A stretch of DNA of 64,000 nt, from contig JBEVJK010000086.1 in NCBI GenBank assembly GCA_040510195.1, positions 1 through 64,000 of the forward strand, in the 5' to 3' direction. The notes under the pieces were generated by a model that had not been told where the DNA came from, did not search any database, and saw only the letters and a list, made by a program, of their open reading frames with translations. This stretch comes from JBEVJK01 sp040510195. GTDB lineage: Bacteria > Pseudomonadota > Alphaproteobacteria > Rhizobiales > Rhizobiaceae. Position numbers and translations under genes: made by a program. The first letter of the stretch is position 1, and each line of letters starts with the position of its first letter. Shown here one piece after another: positions 9,349 to 16,455 of this stretch.

Positions 9349-10284
9349 ATGTTCAGGCTTGCGCATCTCTCCGATGTCCATTTGGGTCCGCTGCCCGATC
9401 TAGCCTATCGGGACCTCGTCTCCAAGCGCATCACCGGCTATGTGAACTGGCACCGCAACCGCCGCCAGTTCCTCCACGACACCGTCATCGACGCGATCGT
9501 CGCCGACCTCAAGGCCGGCAACCCGGATCATATCGCCGTGACCGGCGACCTGGTGAACCTGGCGCTCGCTCTAGAGATCGACATGGCCAGGCAGTGGCTG
9601 GAATTGCTCGGCCCCCCTGAGGCGGTGTCGGTCGTGCCCGGCAACCACGACGCCTACGTGCCCGGCGCCTTCGACAAGGTCTGCCGCGCCTGGGGCGGCT
9701 TCATGACCAGCGACGGCGCGACCCCGCCGCGTGACCGCAGGGCCTTCCCCTATCTTCGCGTGCGCGGCGACGTCGCCCTGATCGGTGCCACCTCGGCCCG
9801 CGCCACGGCGCCCTTCATGGCAACCGGCTACTTCAGGGAGTTCCAGGCGCGGCGGATGGGCCGCATGCTGGACGAGGCGGGCCGCCGCGGCCTCTTCCGC
9901 GTCGTCATGATCCACCATCCGCCGATCCGCACCGCGGTCCCGCAGCACAAGCGCCTGTTCGGCATCGGCCGCTTCCAGCGCACGGTGCTGCACCATGGCG
10001 CCGAGCTGGTGCTGCACGGCCATTCGCACCTGCCGAGCCTCTACATGATCGCCGGGCCCGACAAGCAGGTGCCGGTGGTCGGCGTGGCCGCCGCCGGCCA
10101 GGCGCCCGGCGGCTCCTTGCCGGCTGCCCAATACAATCTTCTCGAGATCGACGGACGTCCCGGCGACTGGTACCTGAAGCTGACGCGGCGGGGCCTGACC
10201 GGCCCGTCGATGCCGGCCAGCGAGATCTCGTCGACGGTGTTGACCGGCCATGCGCCCAGCCTGGCAGCCGCTGCCGGGGAGTGA
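9349..10284 (+). CDS. Calcineurin-like metallophosphoesterase
   Basis: A 311-residue metallophosphoesterase with all the family motifs in order: LSDVHLG (DxH) near residues 6-12, GDLVN (GDxxN form), GNHDAYVPG (GNHD/E) near residues 96-104, VMIHHPP, and LHGHSHLP (GHxH). These place two divalent metals for phosphodiester hydrolysis. No signal peptide or membrane segment is seen, so it is probably cytoplasmic. Related proteins include CpdA-type cyclic nucleotide phosphodiesterases, but the sequence does not settle the substrate. Start is ATG 9349 with AAAGAGAG just upstream. The gene lies 13 bases from the end of the convergent gene downstream. Confidence 0.9.
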   Translation: MFRLAHLSDVHLGPLPDLAYRDLVSKRITGYVNWHRNRRQFLHDTVIDAIVADLKAGNPDHIAVTGDLVNLALALEIDMARQWLELLGPPEAVSVVPGNHDAYVPGAFDKVCRAWGGFMTSDGATPPRDRRAFPYLRVRGDVALIGATSARATAPFMATGYFREFQARRMGRMLDEAGRRGLFRVVMIHHPPIRTAVPQHKRLFGIGRFQRTVLHHGAELVLHGHSHLPSLYMIAGPDKQVPVVGVAAAGQAPGGSLPAAQYNLLEIDGRPGDWYLKLTRRGLTGPSMPASEISSTVLTGHAPSLAAAAGE

Positions 10285-10297
10285 CCCTCGATCGAGG

Positions 10298-10936
10298 CTA
10301 GCTGCCGACCACGCCGAGCTCGGCCAGCCGGCCCCACAGCAGCGCTGCCGCGACCACCAGGATCAGCCCGACCAGCCCGCCGGCGAAGACCAGGCCGAGC
10401 CCGGCCGCGAAGGCCTGCCAGCGGCGGCCGGCCGCCGCTGGCGGCTGGTTGATGATCTCGGGCGGAGCCCGGCGCTCAAGCGGCCTCGCCGGCTCCACTT
10501 CGCCTTCCATGAGCCGCTGGCGCTCGACGATCCGCTCGGCCACATAGCGCGTGACCTGGTCGACGACTGGCCGCATGTCGGCCGATTCCGCGAGAACCAC
10601 CCGGCCGAGCCGGGTGTCGCGCAAGAAGCGATAGGTGCGGCGGTCGCGGCCCATCGACACATGGCTGACCGCATCGATCCAGAATCGCGGCTGCAGCCCG
10701 GAGGAGATGGCGAAATCGAACCATTCGTCATCCGCCGGCACCTCCGCGAAAATGCCCTGCAGCTCCGACGCCAGCAGCTCCAGGCGCATCCGCTGGGCCT
10801 CGCGCATGTCGACGACGACGTCCTCGCGGTCGGCCGCCGCGTTGCGCACCTCGCGGATCGCTTCGGCAAGCTTGCGCCCCTTGTCGATCGCCCCTGCAGT
10901 GTCTTTCGCCTCGCTCATCGCACCGTCGTCCGCCAT
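10298..10936 (-). CDS. Uncharacterised protein with C-terminal membrane anchor
   Basis: A 212-residue protein I do not recognise by family. The first 150 residues are charged and rich in Arg and Glu, probably helical (EAIREVRNAAADREDVVVDM, then RRTYRFLRDTRLGRVVLAES). They are followed by a proline-rich linker and one hydrophobic segment near residues 175-203 (GLGLVFAGGLVGLILVVAAA, then LLWGRLAELG). This makes it a tail-anchored inner-membrane protein with a cytoplasmic helical domain. ATG 10936 is used; ATG 10918, giving MSEAKD, is an equally possible start, and neither has a strong ribosome-binding site. It stands alone, downstream of leuA on the opposite side of a 128-base gap. Function unknown. 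Confidence 0.75.
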   Translation of the reverse strand: MADDGAMSEAKDTAGAIDKGRKLAEAIREVRNAAADREDVVVDMREAQRMRLELLASELQGIFAEVPADDEWFDFAISSGLQPRFWIDAVSHVSMGRDRRTYRFLRDTRLGRVVLAESADMRPVVDQVTRYVAERIVERQRLMEGEVEPARPLERRAPPEIINQPPAAAGRRWQAFAAGLGLVFAGGLVGLILVVAAALLWGRLAELGVVGS

Positions 10937-11064
10937 GCCCGCGCGCCATTGCGCCCGGGCTTCGTGGCTTTGTTAGGGAATTGTTTAGCATAGGCGGCGG
11001 CGGCGTGCATCGCCGCCGAAAGAAGGCAGCCGCCCGCCATCCGGCGAGCGGCGCGCCTCCGCCG

Positions 11065-12765
11065 TCAGGCCAGCACGCGGTTGGCGGCCGACACCACGGC
11101 TTCGAGCGAAGCGGCAACGATGTTGGTGTTGATGCCGGCCCCGAACACGCGGCCGCCGGGATGCTCGACCTCCATGTAGCTGATCGCCGCGGCGTTGGAG
11201 CCCTGCTGCAGCGAATGCTCGGAATAGTCGAGCACCGACAGCGGCACCCCGACATGGCGCGACAGCGCGTCCACGAAACCGTCGATCGGCCCGGTGCCCG
11301 ACCCGCTGATCACCTTTTCGACGCCGTTGTCGAGGATCGTCGCCTCGATCACCCGCAGGCCCTTGCGCTCCGTATCCGGAAACGTCTGGTGGTCGAGGAA
11401 CTTGAGACGCCCCTCCGGCTGATCGACATAGACCTCCCGGAAGCGGTCGTAGATGCGCTTCGACGGCACCTCCTTGCCTTCCGCATCCGTGATCGCCTGG
11501 ATGTCGCGGCTAAACTCGATCTGCAGGTTGCGCGGCAGGTGCAGCCCGTAGTCGGCCTGCATGACATAGGCGATGCCGCCCTTGCCCGACTGCGAGTTGA
11601 TGCGGATGATCGCCTCGTAGGTGCGGCCCACGTCTTGCGGGTCGATCGGCAGGTAGGGCACCTCCCATTGCGGCTTGTTCGCCTTCTTGAGCGCCTTCAT
11701 CCCCTTGTTGATCGCATCCTGGTGCGAGCCCGAGAAGGCCGTATAGACCAGCTCGCCCACATAGGGATGACGCTCTCCGATCCGCAGCTGGTTCGAATAC
11801 TCGTAGACGTCCTTCATGCGGGTGATGTCGGAGCAGTCCAGCCCGGGGTCGACGCCCTGGGTGTACATGTTGAGCGCCAGCGTCACGATGTCGACATTGC
11901 CGGTGCGCTCGCCATTGCCGAACAGCGTGCCCTCGACGCGATCCGCCCCCGCCATCAGGCCGAGCTCGGTCGCGGCGACGCCTGTCCCGCGGTCGTTGTG
12001 CGGATGCAGCGACATGATCAGCGCCTCGCGGTCGTCGAGCTGCCGGCACATCCACTCGATCTGGTCGGCATAGATGTTGGGGGTCGACATCTCGACCGTC
12101 GCCGGCAGATTGACGATCAGCCGGTTGTCGCGCGTCGGCCGGATGATCTCGGTCACCGCATTGCAGATCTCCAGCGCCACTTCGAGCTCGGTGCCGGTGA
12201 AGCTCTCCGGCGAATACTGGAAGCGGTAGCCGCCGCCGGCCTTGGCGGCCATGTCGGCGATCATCTTGGCGGCATCGGTGGCGATCGCCTTGATGCCCGC
12301 CACGTCCTTCTCGAACACCACGCGGCGCTGCAGCTCGCTGGTCGAATTGTAGAAATGGACGATCGGCGCGTGTGCTCCCTCCAGCGCCTCGAACGTGCGC
12401 GTGATGAGCTCCGGCCGGCACTGCACCAGCGCCTGCAAGGAGACGTCGTCTGCCACCTCGCCGGCCTCGATCGCCCAGCGCGCGAAGTCGAAATCGGTCT
12501 GCGAGGCCGAGGGGAACCCGACCTCGATCTCCTTGAAGCCCATCTCGAGCAGCAGCGCGAACATCCGCGCCTTGCGCTCGTGGCCCATCGGGTCGATCAG
12601 CGCCTGGTTGCCGTCGCGCAGGTCGACCGAGCACCAGATGGGCGCCTTGTCGATGCGCCGATCCGGCCAGGTGCGGTCGTTCAGCCCGACTGCCGGATAG
12701 GGCTGGTACTTCACTTGCGCGCCTGGCATGCCGCCGGCAGCGCGGATCTTGGTGGTCTGGTTCAT
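11065..12765 (-). CDS. leuA: 2-isopropylmalate synthase
   Basis: LeuA condenses acetyl-CoA with 2-oxoisovalerate to 2-isopropylmalate, the first committed step of leucine synthesis, in the cytosol. The 566 residues match the long LeuA form. The catalytic TIM barrel holds SVDLRDGNQALIDPM near residues 47-61 (metal-binding Asp), LHPHNDRGTG (HxH metal ligands) and GNGERTGNVDIVTLALN. The C-terminal regulatory domain, about residues 430-566, has SGSGTGPIDGFVDAL and AISYMEVEHPGGRVFGAG, typical of leucine-feedback enzymes. The gene is monocistronic. A 41-codon leucine-rich reading frame lies 128 bases upstream and suggests attenuation control. Identification is firm. Confidence 0.97.
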   Translation of the reverse strand: MNQTTKIRAAGGMPGAQVKYQPYPAVGLNDRTWPDRRIDKAPIWCSVDLRDGNQALIDPMGHERKARMFALLLEMGFKEIEVGFPSASQTDFDFARWAIEAGEVADDVSLQALVQCRPELITRTFEALEGAHAPIVHFYNSTSELQRRVVFEKDVAGIKAIATDAAKMIADMAAKAGGGYRFQYSPESFTGTELEVALEICNAVTEIIRPTRDNRLIVNLPATVEMSTPNIYADQIEWMCRQLDDREALIMSLHPHNDRGTGVAATELGLMAGADRVEGTLFGNGERTGNVDIVTLALNMYTQGVDPGLDCSDITRMKDVYEYSNQLRIGERHPYVGELVYTAFSGSHQDAINKGMKALKKANKPQWEVPYLPIDPQDVGRTYEAIIRINSQSGKGGIAYVMQADYGLHLPRNLQIEFSRDIQAITDAEGKEVPSKRIYDRFREVYVDQPEGRLKFLDHQTFPDTERKGLRVIEATILDNGVEKVISGSGTGPIDGFVDALSRHVGVPLSVLDYSEHSLQQGSNAAAISYMEVEHPGGRVFGAGINTNIVAASLEAVVSAANRVLA

Positions 12766-12893
12766 CTCTCTTCGTCTCCCGCGGCCGCCACATCCGAAGG
12801 TGCCGGGTCGGTCCGCTCAAGCGTCAATCTCACGGTCTCATGGTGGCAAGGAGCTCTTGGCCCGAACGGCTCGATCGACCGCCGGGTGCTCCT

Positions 12894-13016
12894 TCAGCGG
12901 GCCCGGCGATCGCCGATAAGGGCGAGAAGCAGCAGGGCGGAAGAGAGAGCGCGCAACGTCTCGCCTGCCAGGATGGCGGCGGAACGAGGTGCCACGGTGG
13001 GACGGCGCGTCTGCAT
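12894..13016 (-). CDS. Proposed leucine leader peptide of leuA
   Basis: A 40-residue reading frame that ends 128 bases before leuA, on the same strand. It begins MQTRRPTVAPRS and holds eight leucines, four of them consecutive (CTG CTG CTT CTC) inside ALLLLALIG at residues 27-35, then stops at TGA. Placement and composition are those of a leader peptide whose stalled translation reports scarce leucyl-tRNA. After the stop, AAGGAGC at 12887-12893 can pair with GCTCCTT at 12845-12851, with an inner CCCG/CGGG stem, but no U-rich terminator follows. The mechanism may therefore be Rho-linked or translational. Leader-peptide control of leuA has been proposed for alphaproteobacteria; this instance is inference. 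Confidence 0.68.
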   Translation of the reverse strand: MQTRRPTVAPRSAAILAGETLRALSSALLLLALIGDRRAR

Positions 13017-13022
13017 GGCGCG

Positions 13023-13052
13023 TGTCTACACCATGCCCGGCCTGTCAGGCAA
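13023..13052 (-). promoter_or_regulatory. Candidate promoter of the leuA leader
   Basis: On the reverse strand a TTGCCT hexamer (13047-13052) and a TAGACA hexamer (13023-13028) are 18 bases apart. Six bases separate the second hexamer from the A of the leader ATG, so the transcript would start at or near that ATG and be leaderless. The pair fits into the 47-base gap after the upstream gene. The -35 box is the weaker match. Inferred from pattern only. Confidence 0.45.
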
Positions 13053-13063
13053 GGGTATCCGCG

Positions 13064-14341
13064 TCAGTCGGTTGCGCCGGTCCGCTGCGGGTCGGGAGGC
13101 GTCACCTTCCACACCGTTCCGCCGGTGTCGTCGGCCACCAGCAGCCCGCCGTCGGGCAGGAATGCGACGCTGGCCGGGCGGCCCCAGACCTGCGCCCGCT
13201 TCGTTCCGGCGACCCAGAACCCGGTCAGGAAATTGTCGTACCATCCCGCCGGCTCGCCGTTTTCGAACTTGGCCCGCACCAGCTTGTAGCCGGTGGGCGG
13301 CATGCGGTTCCACGAGCCTTTCAGCGCTACGATGGCGTCGCCCCGATAGGCCTTGGGCCAGCTGTCGGGAACGAAGGCGAAGTCCATGGCCGAGGAATGC
13401 GCCTGGAACATGAGCTTCGGCGTCTTGGTCGCCGCCACCTTGTCGGGCGCCCGCTCGGCAAAGCCCGGCATCGGCTTGCCGTCGGCATAGGCATAGGGCC
13501 AGCCGTAGAAATCGCCTTCCCGCACCTCGGTCAGGTAGTCGGGCACCAGGTCGTTGCCCATGCCGTCGCGCTCCTGCACGACCGTCCACAGCCGCCCGGT
13601 CGACGGATGGAGATGCATGCCGACCGGGTTGCGCGTCCCCGAGGCGAAGGTCCGCTGCCCTGACCCGTCGGCATCGAAAGCCTGGATGGTCGCCCGCGGC
13701 TCCGGCTCCTCGTCGATATTGCCGGCCGAGCCGACGCCGGCATAGAGCGTGCCGTCCCTGGGATCGGCGACCAGCGAGCGGGTCGAATGCCCGCCCGGAA
13801 CGCCGAACACGCCGCGCTCGGTGACCGCGACCCGCCGGCCTGCGCTCGGCACGCCGCCCTTGCCCTTGCCGAAGGGCATTCGCCAGATGCCTTCCGCGTC
13901 GGCGACCAGCAGGTCGCCTCTGTCTTTGCCAGCCGGCACCAGGCCCATCCCGAACGGCTCCGAGAAGCCGCGCGCGAAGCGCTGTACGGTTTCCGCACGA
14001 CCGTTGCCGTCGGCGTCGCGCAGCAGCGTGATGCGCCCCGCCCGCTGCTCGGCGAGCAGCACGTCGCCGCTGTCGAGCACGAACAGCTTGCGCGGATGGG
14101 CGAGCCCCTCCGCAAACAGGCTCACCGTGAAGCCGTCGGGCGCCCGCGGGGCGCGCTCGCCGCGCGCCACCCGCTGGGAGAAGCCGCGCCCCGACTTCCC
14201 GGCAAACGGCTTCGGCAGCTCGGATGGCCGGATTTCGAAGCGCTGCCCGGGCTGCTGGTCCTGACCCGGCGACTGCGCGGCGACCGGCCCCGCGAGGAGC
14301 GAAAGCGCCGCCGCCGCGGCGAGATGGCTGAACGCCCGCAT
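13064..14341 (-). CDS. PQQ-dependent sugar dehydrogenase / sorbosone dehydrogenase family
   Basis: A 425-residue secreted protein. A signal peptide is clear (MRAFSHLAAAAALSLLAGPV, then AAQ), so it acts in the periplasm. The body is a beta-propeller of the soluble aldose-sugar/sorbosone dehydrogenase type: SLFAEGLAHPRKLFVLDSGD, LLRDADGNGRAETVQRFARG, RNPVGMHLHPSTGRLW and FLTGFWVAGTKRAQVWGRPA. Such enzymes oxidise sugars or sugar derivatives using pyrroloquinoline quinone and pass electrons to the respiratory chain. The true substrate cannot be told. The stop lies 47 bases before the leuA leader. A GAGGTGCCCC stretch before the start is the ribosome-binding region. The family call is good; the cofactor is inferred from family. 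Confidence 0.85.
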   Translation of the reverse strand: MRAFSHLAAAAALSLLAGPVAAQSPGQDQQPGQRFEIRPSELPKPFAGKSGRGFSQRVARGERAPRAPDGFTVSLFAEGLAHPRKLFVLDSGDVLLAEQRAGRITLLRDADGNGRAETVQRFARGFSEPFGMGLVPAGKDRGDLLVADAEGIWRMPFGKGKGGVPSAGRRVAVTERGVFGVPGGHSTRSLVADPRDGTLYAGVGSAGNIDEEPEPRATIQAFDADGSGQRTFASGTRNPVGMHLHPSTGRLWTVVQERDGMGNDLVPDYLTEVREGDFYGWPYAYADGKPMPGFAERAPDKVAATKTPKLMFQAHSSAMDFAFVPDSWPKAYRGDAIVALKGSWNRMPPTGYKLVRAKFENGEPAGWYDNFLTGFWVAGTKRAQVWGRPASVAFLPDGGLLVADDTGGTVWKVTPPDPQRTGATD

Positions 14342-14429
14342 GGGGCACCTCCTTGTTGACTGTCGACAAACGACAGCGGCGCCGATCCGTTTCCCGGATA
14401 ACTCGAACGTGATTTCCGACTCGCCGAGC

Positions 14430-15512
14430 TTACTCGCCCACGGCGCGCGCGATAAGCTTGGCGATCGGCGGCCCCAGCACCAAAACGAACAGGAAGCGTG
14501 CGGTCTGCAGCGCCATCACGAAGGACAGGTTCACGCTGTCGGAGGCCGCGGCGATGATGGCGACGGAGTCCATCCCGCCGGGACTGGTGGCGAGGTAGGC
14601 GGTGAGCGGGTCGACGCCCATTTCGTGCGCCAGGATCCAGGCGAGGCCGCCGCAGAATGCCATCAGCGCCAGGATCGACAGCACGATCTGCGGCAGCGCG
14701 CGAGCGGCATGCCTGAGGATCGTGCGGTTGAAATTCAGCCCGATCGCCCAGCCCACCACCGCATAGCTCGCGGCGCGCAGCCATTCCGGCAGCTGGTAGT
14801 CGGCGAGCCCGCCGAGATGCAGGCCCCCGGCAAGCATCATCGCGCCGAGGAAATAGGGCGATGGCAGCCTGGCCAGGCGCCCGAGCGCGCCGCCGGCCAC
14901 CGCTGCGGAGATGGTCGCGGCGAAGGGTCCCGGTTCGATGGGCGGAAACCAGATCGTCGCCGGCGCCGCGATCCCGGACGTGTCGACCCACAGCCTGGCG
15001 ATGCCGGCCGCCCCCAGGGTCACGAAGATGACCCTGAGATACTGCATGAAGGCGACCAGCCGTGCATCCGCCCCGAACGCGTCGGCCATCAGCACCATCG
15101 CCGTCGCCGCGCCGGGCGACGAGCCCCACACCGCAGTCGATCCGGGAAGCACCTTCCAGCGGCTGATCAGGTAACCGAGCAGGCTCGAGGCGGCCACCGT
15201 GGCGAGCACCGCCGCCACGATCAGCGGCCAGCCCTCGACGAAGGAGATCAGGATCTCTCCGGAGAGCGAGGAGGCGATCAGCACCCCGACGATCGCCTGG
15301 CCGGCGCCGAAGGCCAGGCGCGGCACCCTGACCGTCGCGCCGTAGGTGCCGCACAGGATGGCGCCGAGCATCGGCCCGATCAGCAGGGCGGCCGGCAGCT
15401 GCCCGAGCTCCAGCCCGATGGCGAGTGGCGCCGACACCGCGAGGATCGCCAGCCATTGCACCCATCGGGGCCGACCGGCGAGCGGCTCGCGTCCGTCGGC
15501 GGGCGGGCTCAC
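14430..15512 (-). CDS. AbrB family transporter-like membrane protein
   Basis: A 360-residue polytopic inner-membrane protein of the AbrB family (membrane AbrB duplication). It has about ten hydrophobic segments arranged as two similar halves. Each half carries a glycine-rich motif: PAALLIGPMLGAILCGTYGA in the first and SPYFLGAMMLAGGLHLGGL in the second. Loops STAVWGSSPGAATAMVLMAD and YLATSPGGMDSVAIIAAASD are the paired SPGG-type signatures. The start is GTG 15512, which overlaps the stop of the CDF gene by four bases (GTGA). This fixes the start, although the frame is open further upstream. Substrate is unknown; the E. coli AbrB name comes from an effect on aidB expression. Confidence 0.87.
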   Translation of the reverse strand: MSPPADGREPLAGRPRWVQWLAILAVSAPLAIGLELGQLPAALLIGPMLGAILCGTYGATVRVPRLAFGAGQAIVGVLIASSLSGEILISFVEGWPLIVAAVLATVAASSLLGYLISRWKVLPGSTAVWGSSPGAATAMVLMADAFGADARLVAFMQYLRVIFVTLGAAGIARLWVDTSGIAAPATIWFPPIEPGPFAATISAAVAGGALGRLARLPSPYFLGAMMLAGGLHLGGLADYQLPEWLRAASYAVVGWAIGLNFNRTILRHAARALPQIVLSILALMAFCGGLAWILAHEMGVDPLTAYLATSPGGMDSVAIIAAASDSVNLSFVMALQTARFLFVLVLGPPIAKLIARAVGE

Positions 15513-16450
15513 GCGAACGGCACCGCCGCCGCGCCCTTCGGCAGCTTGGCCTCGTCGTCCGGCTCGACATGGATGGTGACGCGGACGCTCGGGATGACCG
15601 CCCTCAAGGCCTCCTCGATGCGGTCGCAGATGACGTGGCTTTCGCCGACCGTCAGGTCGGAATCCACCACCAGGTGGAACTCGATGAAGGTGGCGCGGCC
15701 GGCGATCCGCGTCTTCAGGTCGTGCACCTCCAGGGCGCCCTTGGAATTGACCGCGATGATGCCGCGGATGCGCGTCGCCTCGTCCTGGTCGACCGCCATG
15801 TCCATCAGGCCTTGCACCGACGAGCCGATGACCCGCCAGCCTTGCCAGAGGATGTTGGCGGCCACGATTACCGCCAGCAGCGGGTCGAGCAGCCGCCACC
15901 CCGTCGCCACCGCGCCGGCGAGACCGATGATGACGCCGACCGAGGTCACCACGTCGGTCATGATGTGCTGGCCGTCGGCGACCAGCGCCGGCGATCGCTC
16001 GGCGCGGCCGGTGCGGATCAGGATCCCCGCCCACAGCGCGTTGATCGCCGCCGCCGCCGCGTTGATCGCCAGTCCGGTCCAGGGCTGGTCGAGCGGCATC
16101 GGCGTCTTCCAGGCGCGCGCCACCTCGACCAGGATGAGCAGCGCCGCCACCACGATCAGCACGCCTTCCAGGACGGCCGAGAAATACTCCGCCTTGTGGT
16201 GGCCGAAGGGGTGGCCCTGGTCGGCCGGCCGGTGGCTGACGCGGATCGCATAGAGGGCGGCGCCGGAGGCGATCACATTGACGACGGACTCCAGGGCGTC
16301 GGAATAGAGCGCCACCGACCCGGTCAGCCACCAGGCGAGCGCTTTGAGCAGGAACACCGCCACCGCCACCGCGATCGACCAGGCGGCGAGCTGCGCGACC
16401 CTCTGCTTCGAGGTCGGGCTGACGGCGGCCTCGATCTGCGGCGCGGCCAC
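15509..16450 (-). CDS. Cation diffusion facilitator family metal exporter
   Basis: A 313-residue CDF transporter, which exports divalent metal ions such as Zn, Fe, Co or Mn in exchange for protons. Six membrane segments fill the first 210 residues. The metal-site motif in segment 2 is SDALESVVNV, with the aspartate of the family HD/DxxxD pair, and segment 5 has DGQHIMTDVVTSVGVIIG with HxxxD. The C-terminal cytoplasmic domain (about residues 215-300) has the ferredoxin-like fold (VHDLKTRIAGRATFIEFHLV and VTIHVEPDDEAKLP). The best start is GTG 16450, five bases after the trpE(G) stop, with AGGAG very close upstream. It may be co-transcribed with trpE(G). Metal specificity unknown. Confidence 0.88.
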   Translation of the reverse strand: MAAPQIEAAVSPTSKQRVAQLAAWSIAVAVAVFLLKALAWWLTGSVALYSDALESVVNVIASGAALYAIRVSHRPADQGHPFGHHKAEYFSAVLEGVLIVVAALLILVEVARAWKTPMPLDQPWTGLAINAAAAAINALWAGILIRTGRAERSPALVADGQHIMTDVVTSVGVIIGLAGAVATGWRLLDPLLAVIVAANILWQGWRVIGSSVQGLMDMAVDQDEATRIRGIIAVNSKGALEVHDLKTRIAGRATFIEFHLVVDSDLTVGESHVICDRIEEALRAVIPSVRVTIHVEPDDEAKLPKGAAAVPFA

Positions 16451-16455
16451 GGCTC

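Noticed and set aside
10970..11064. Terminator after leuA
   Set aside because: A GC-rich hairpin (GGCGGCG with CGCCGCC) exists on the reverse strand, but no T run follows it.
10981..13413. Forward open frame of 810 codons opposite leuA
   Set aside because: The reverse strand codes for a complete LeuA with all motifs. The forward product is low-complexity Arg/His/Asp-rich sequence.
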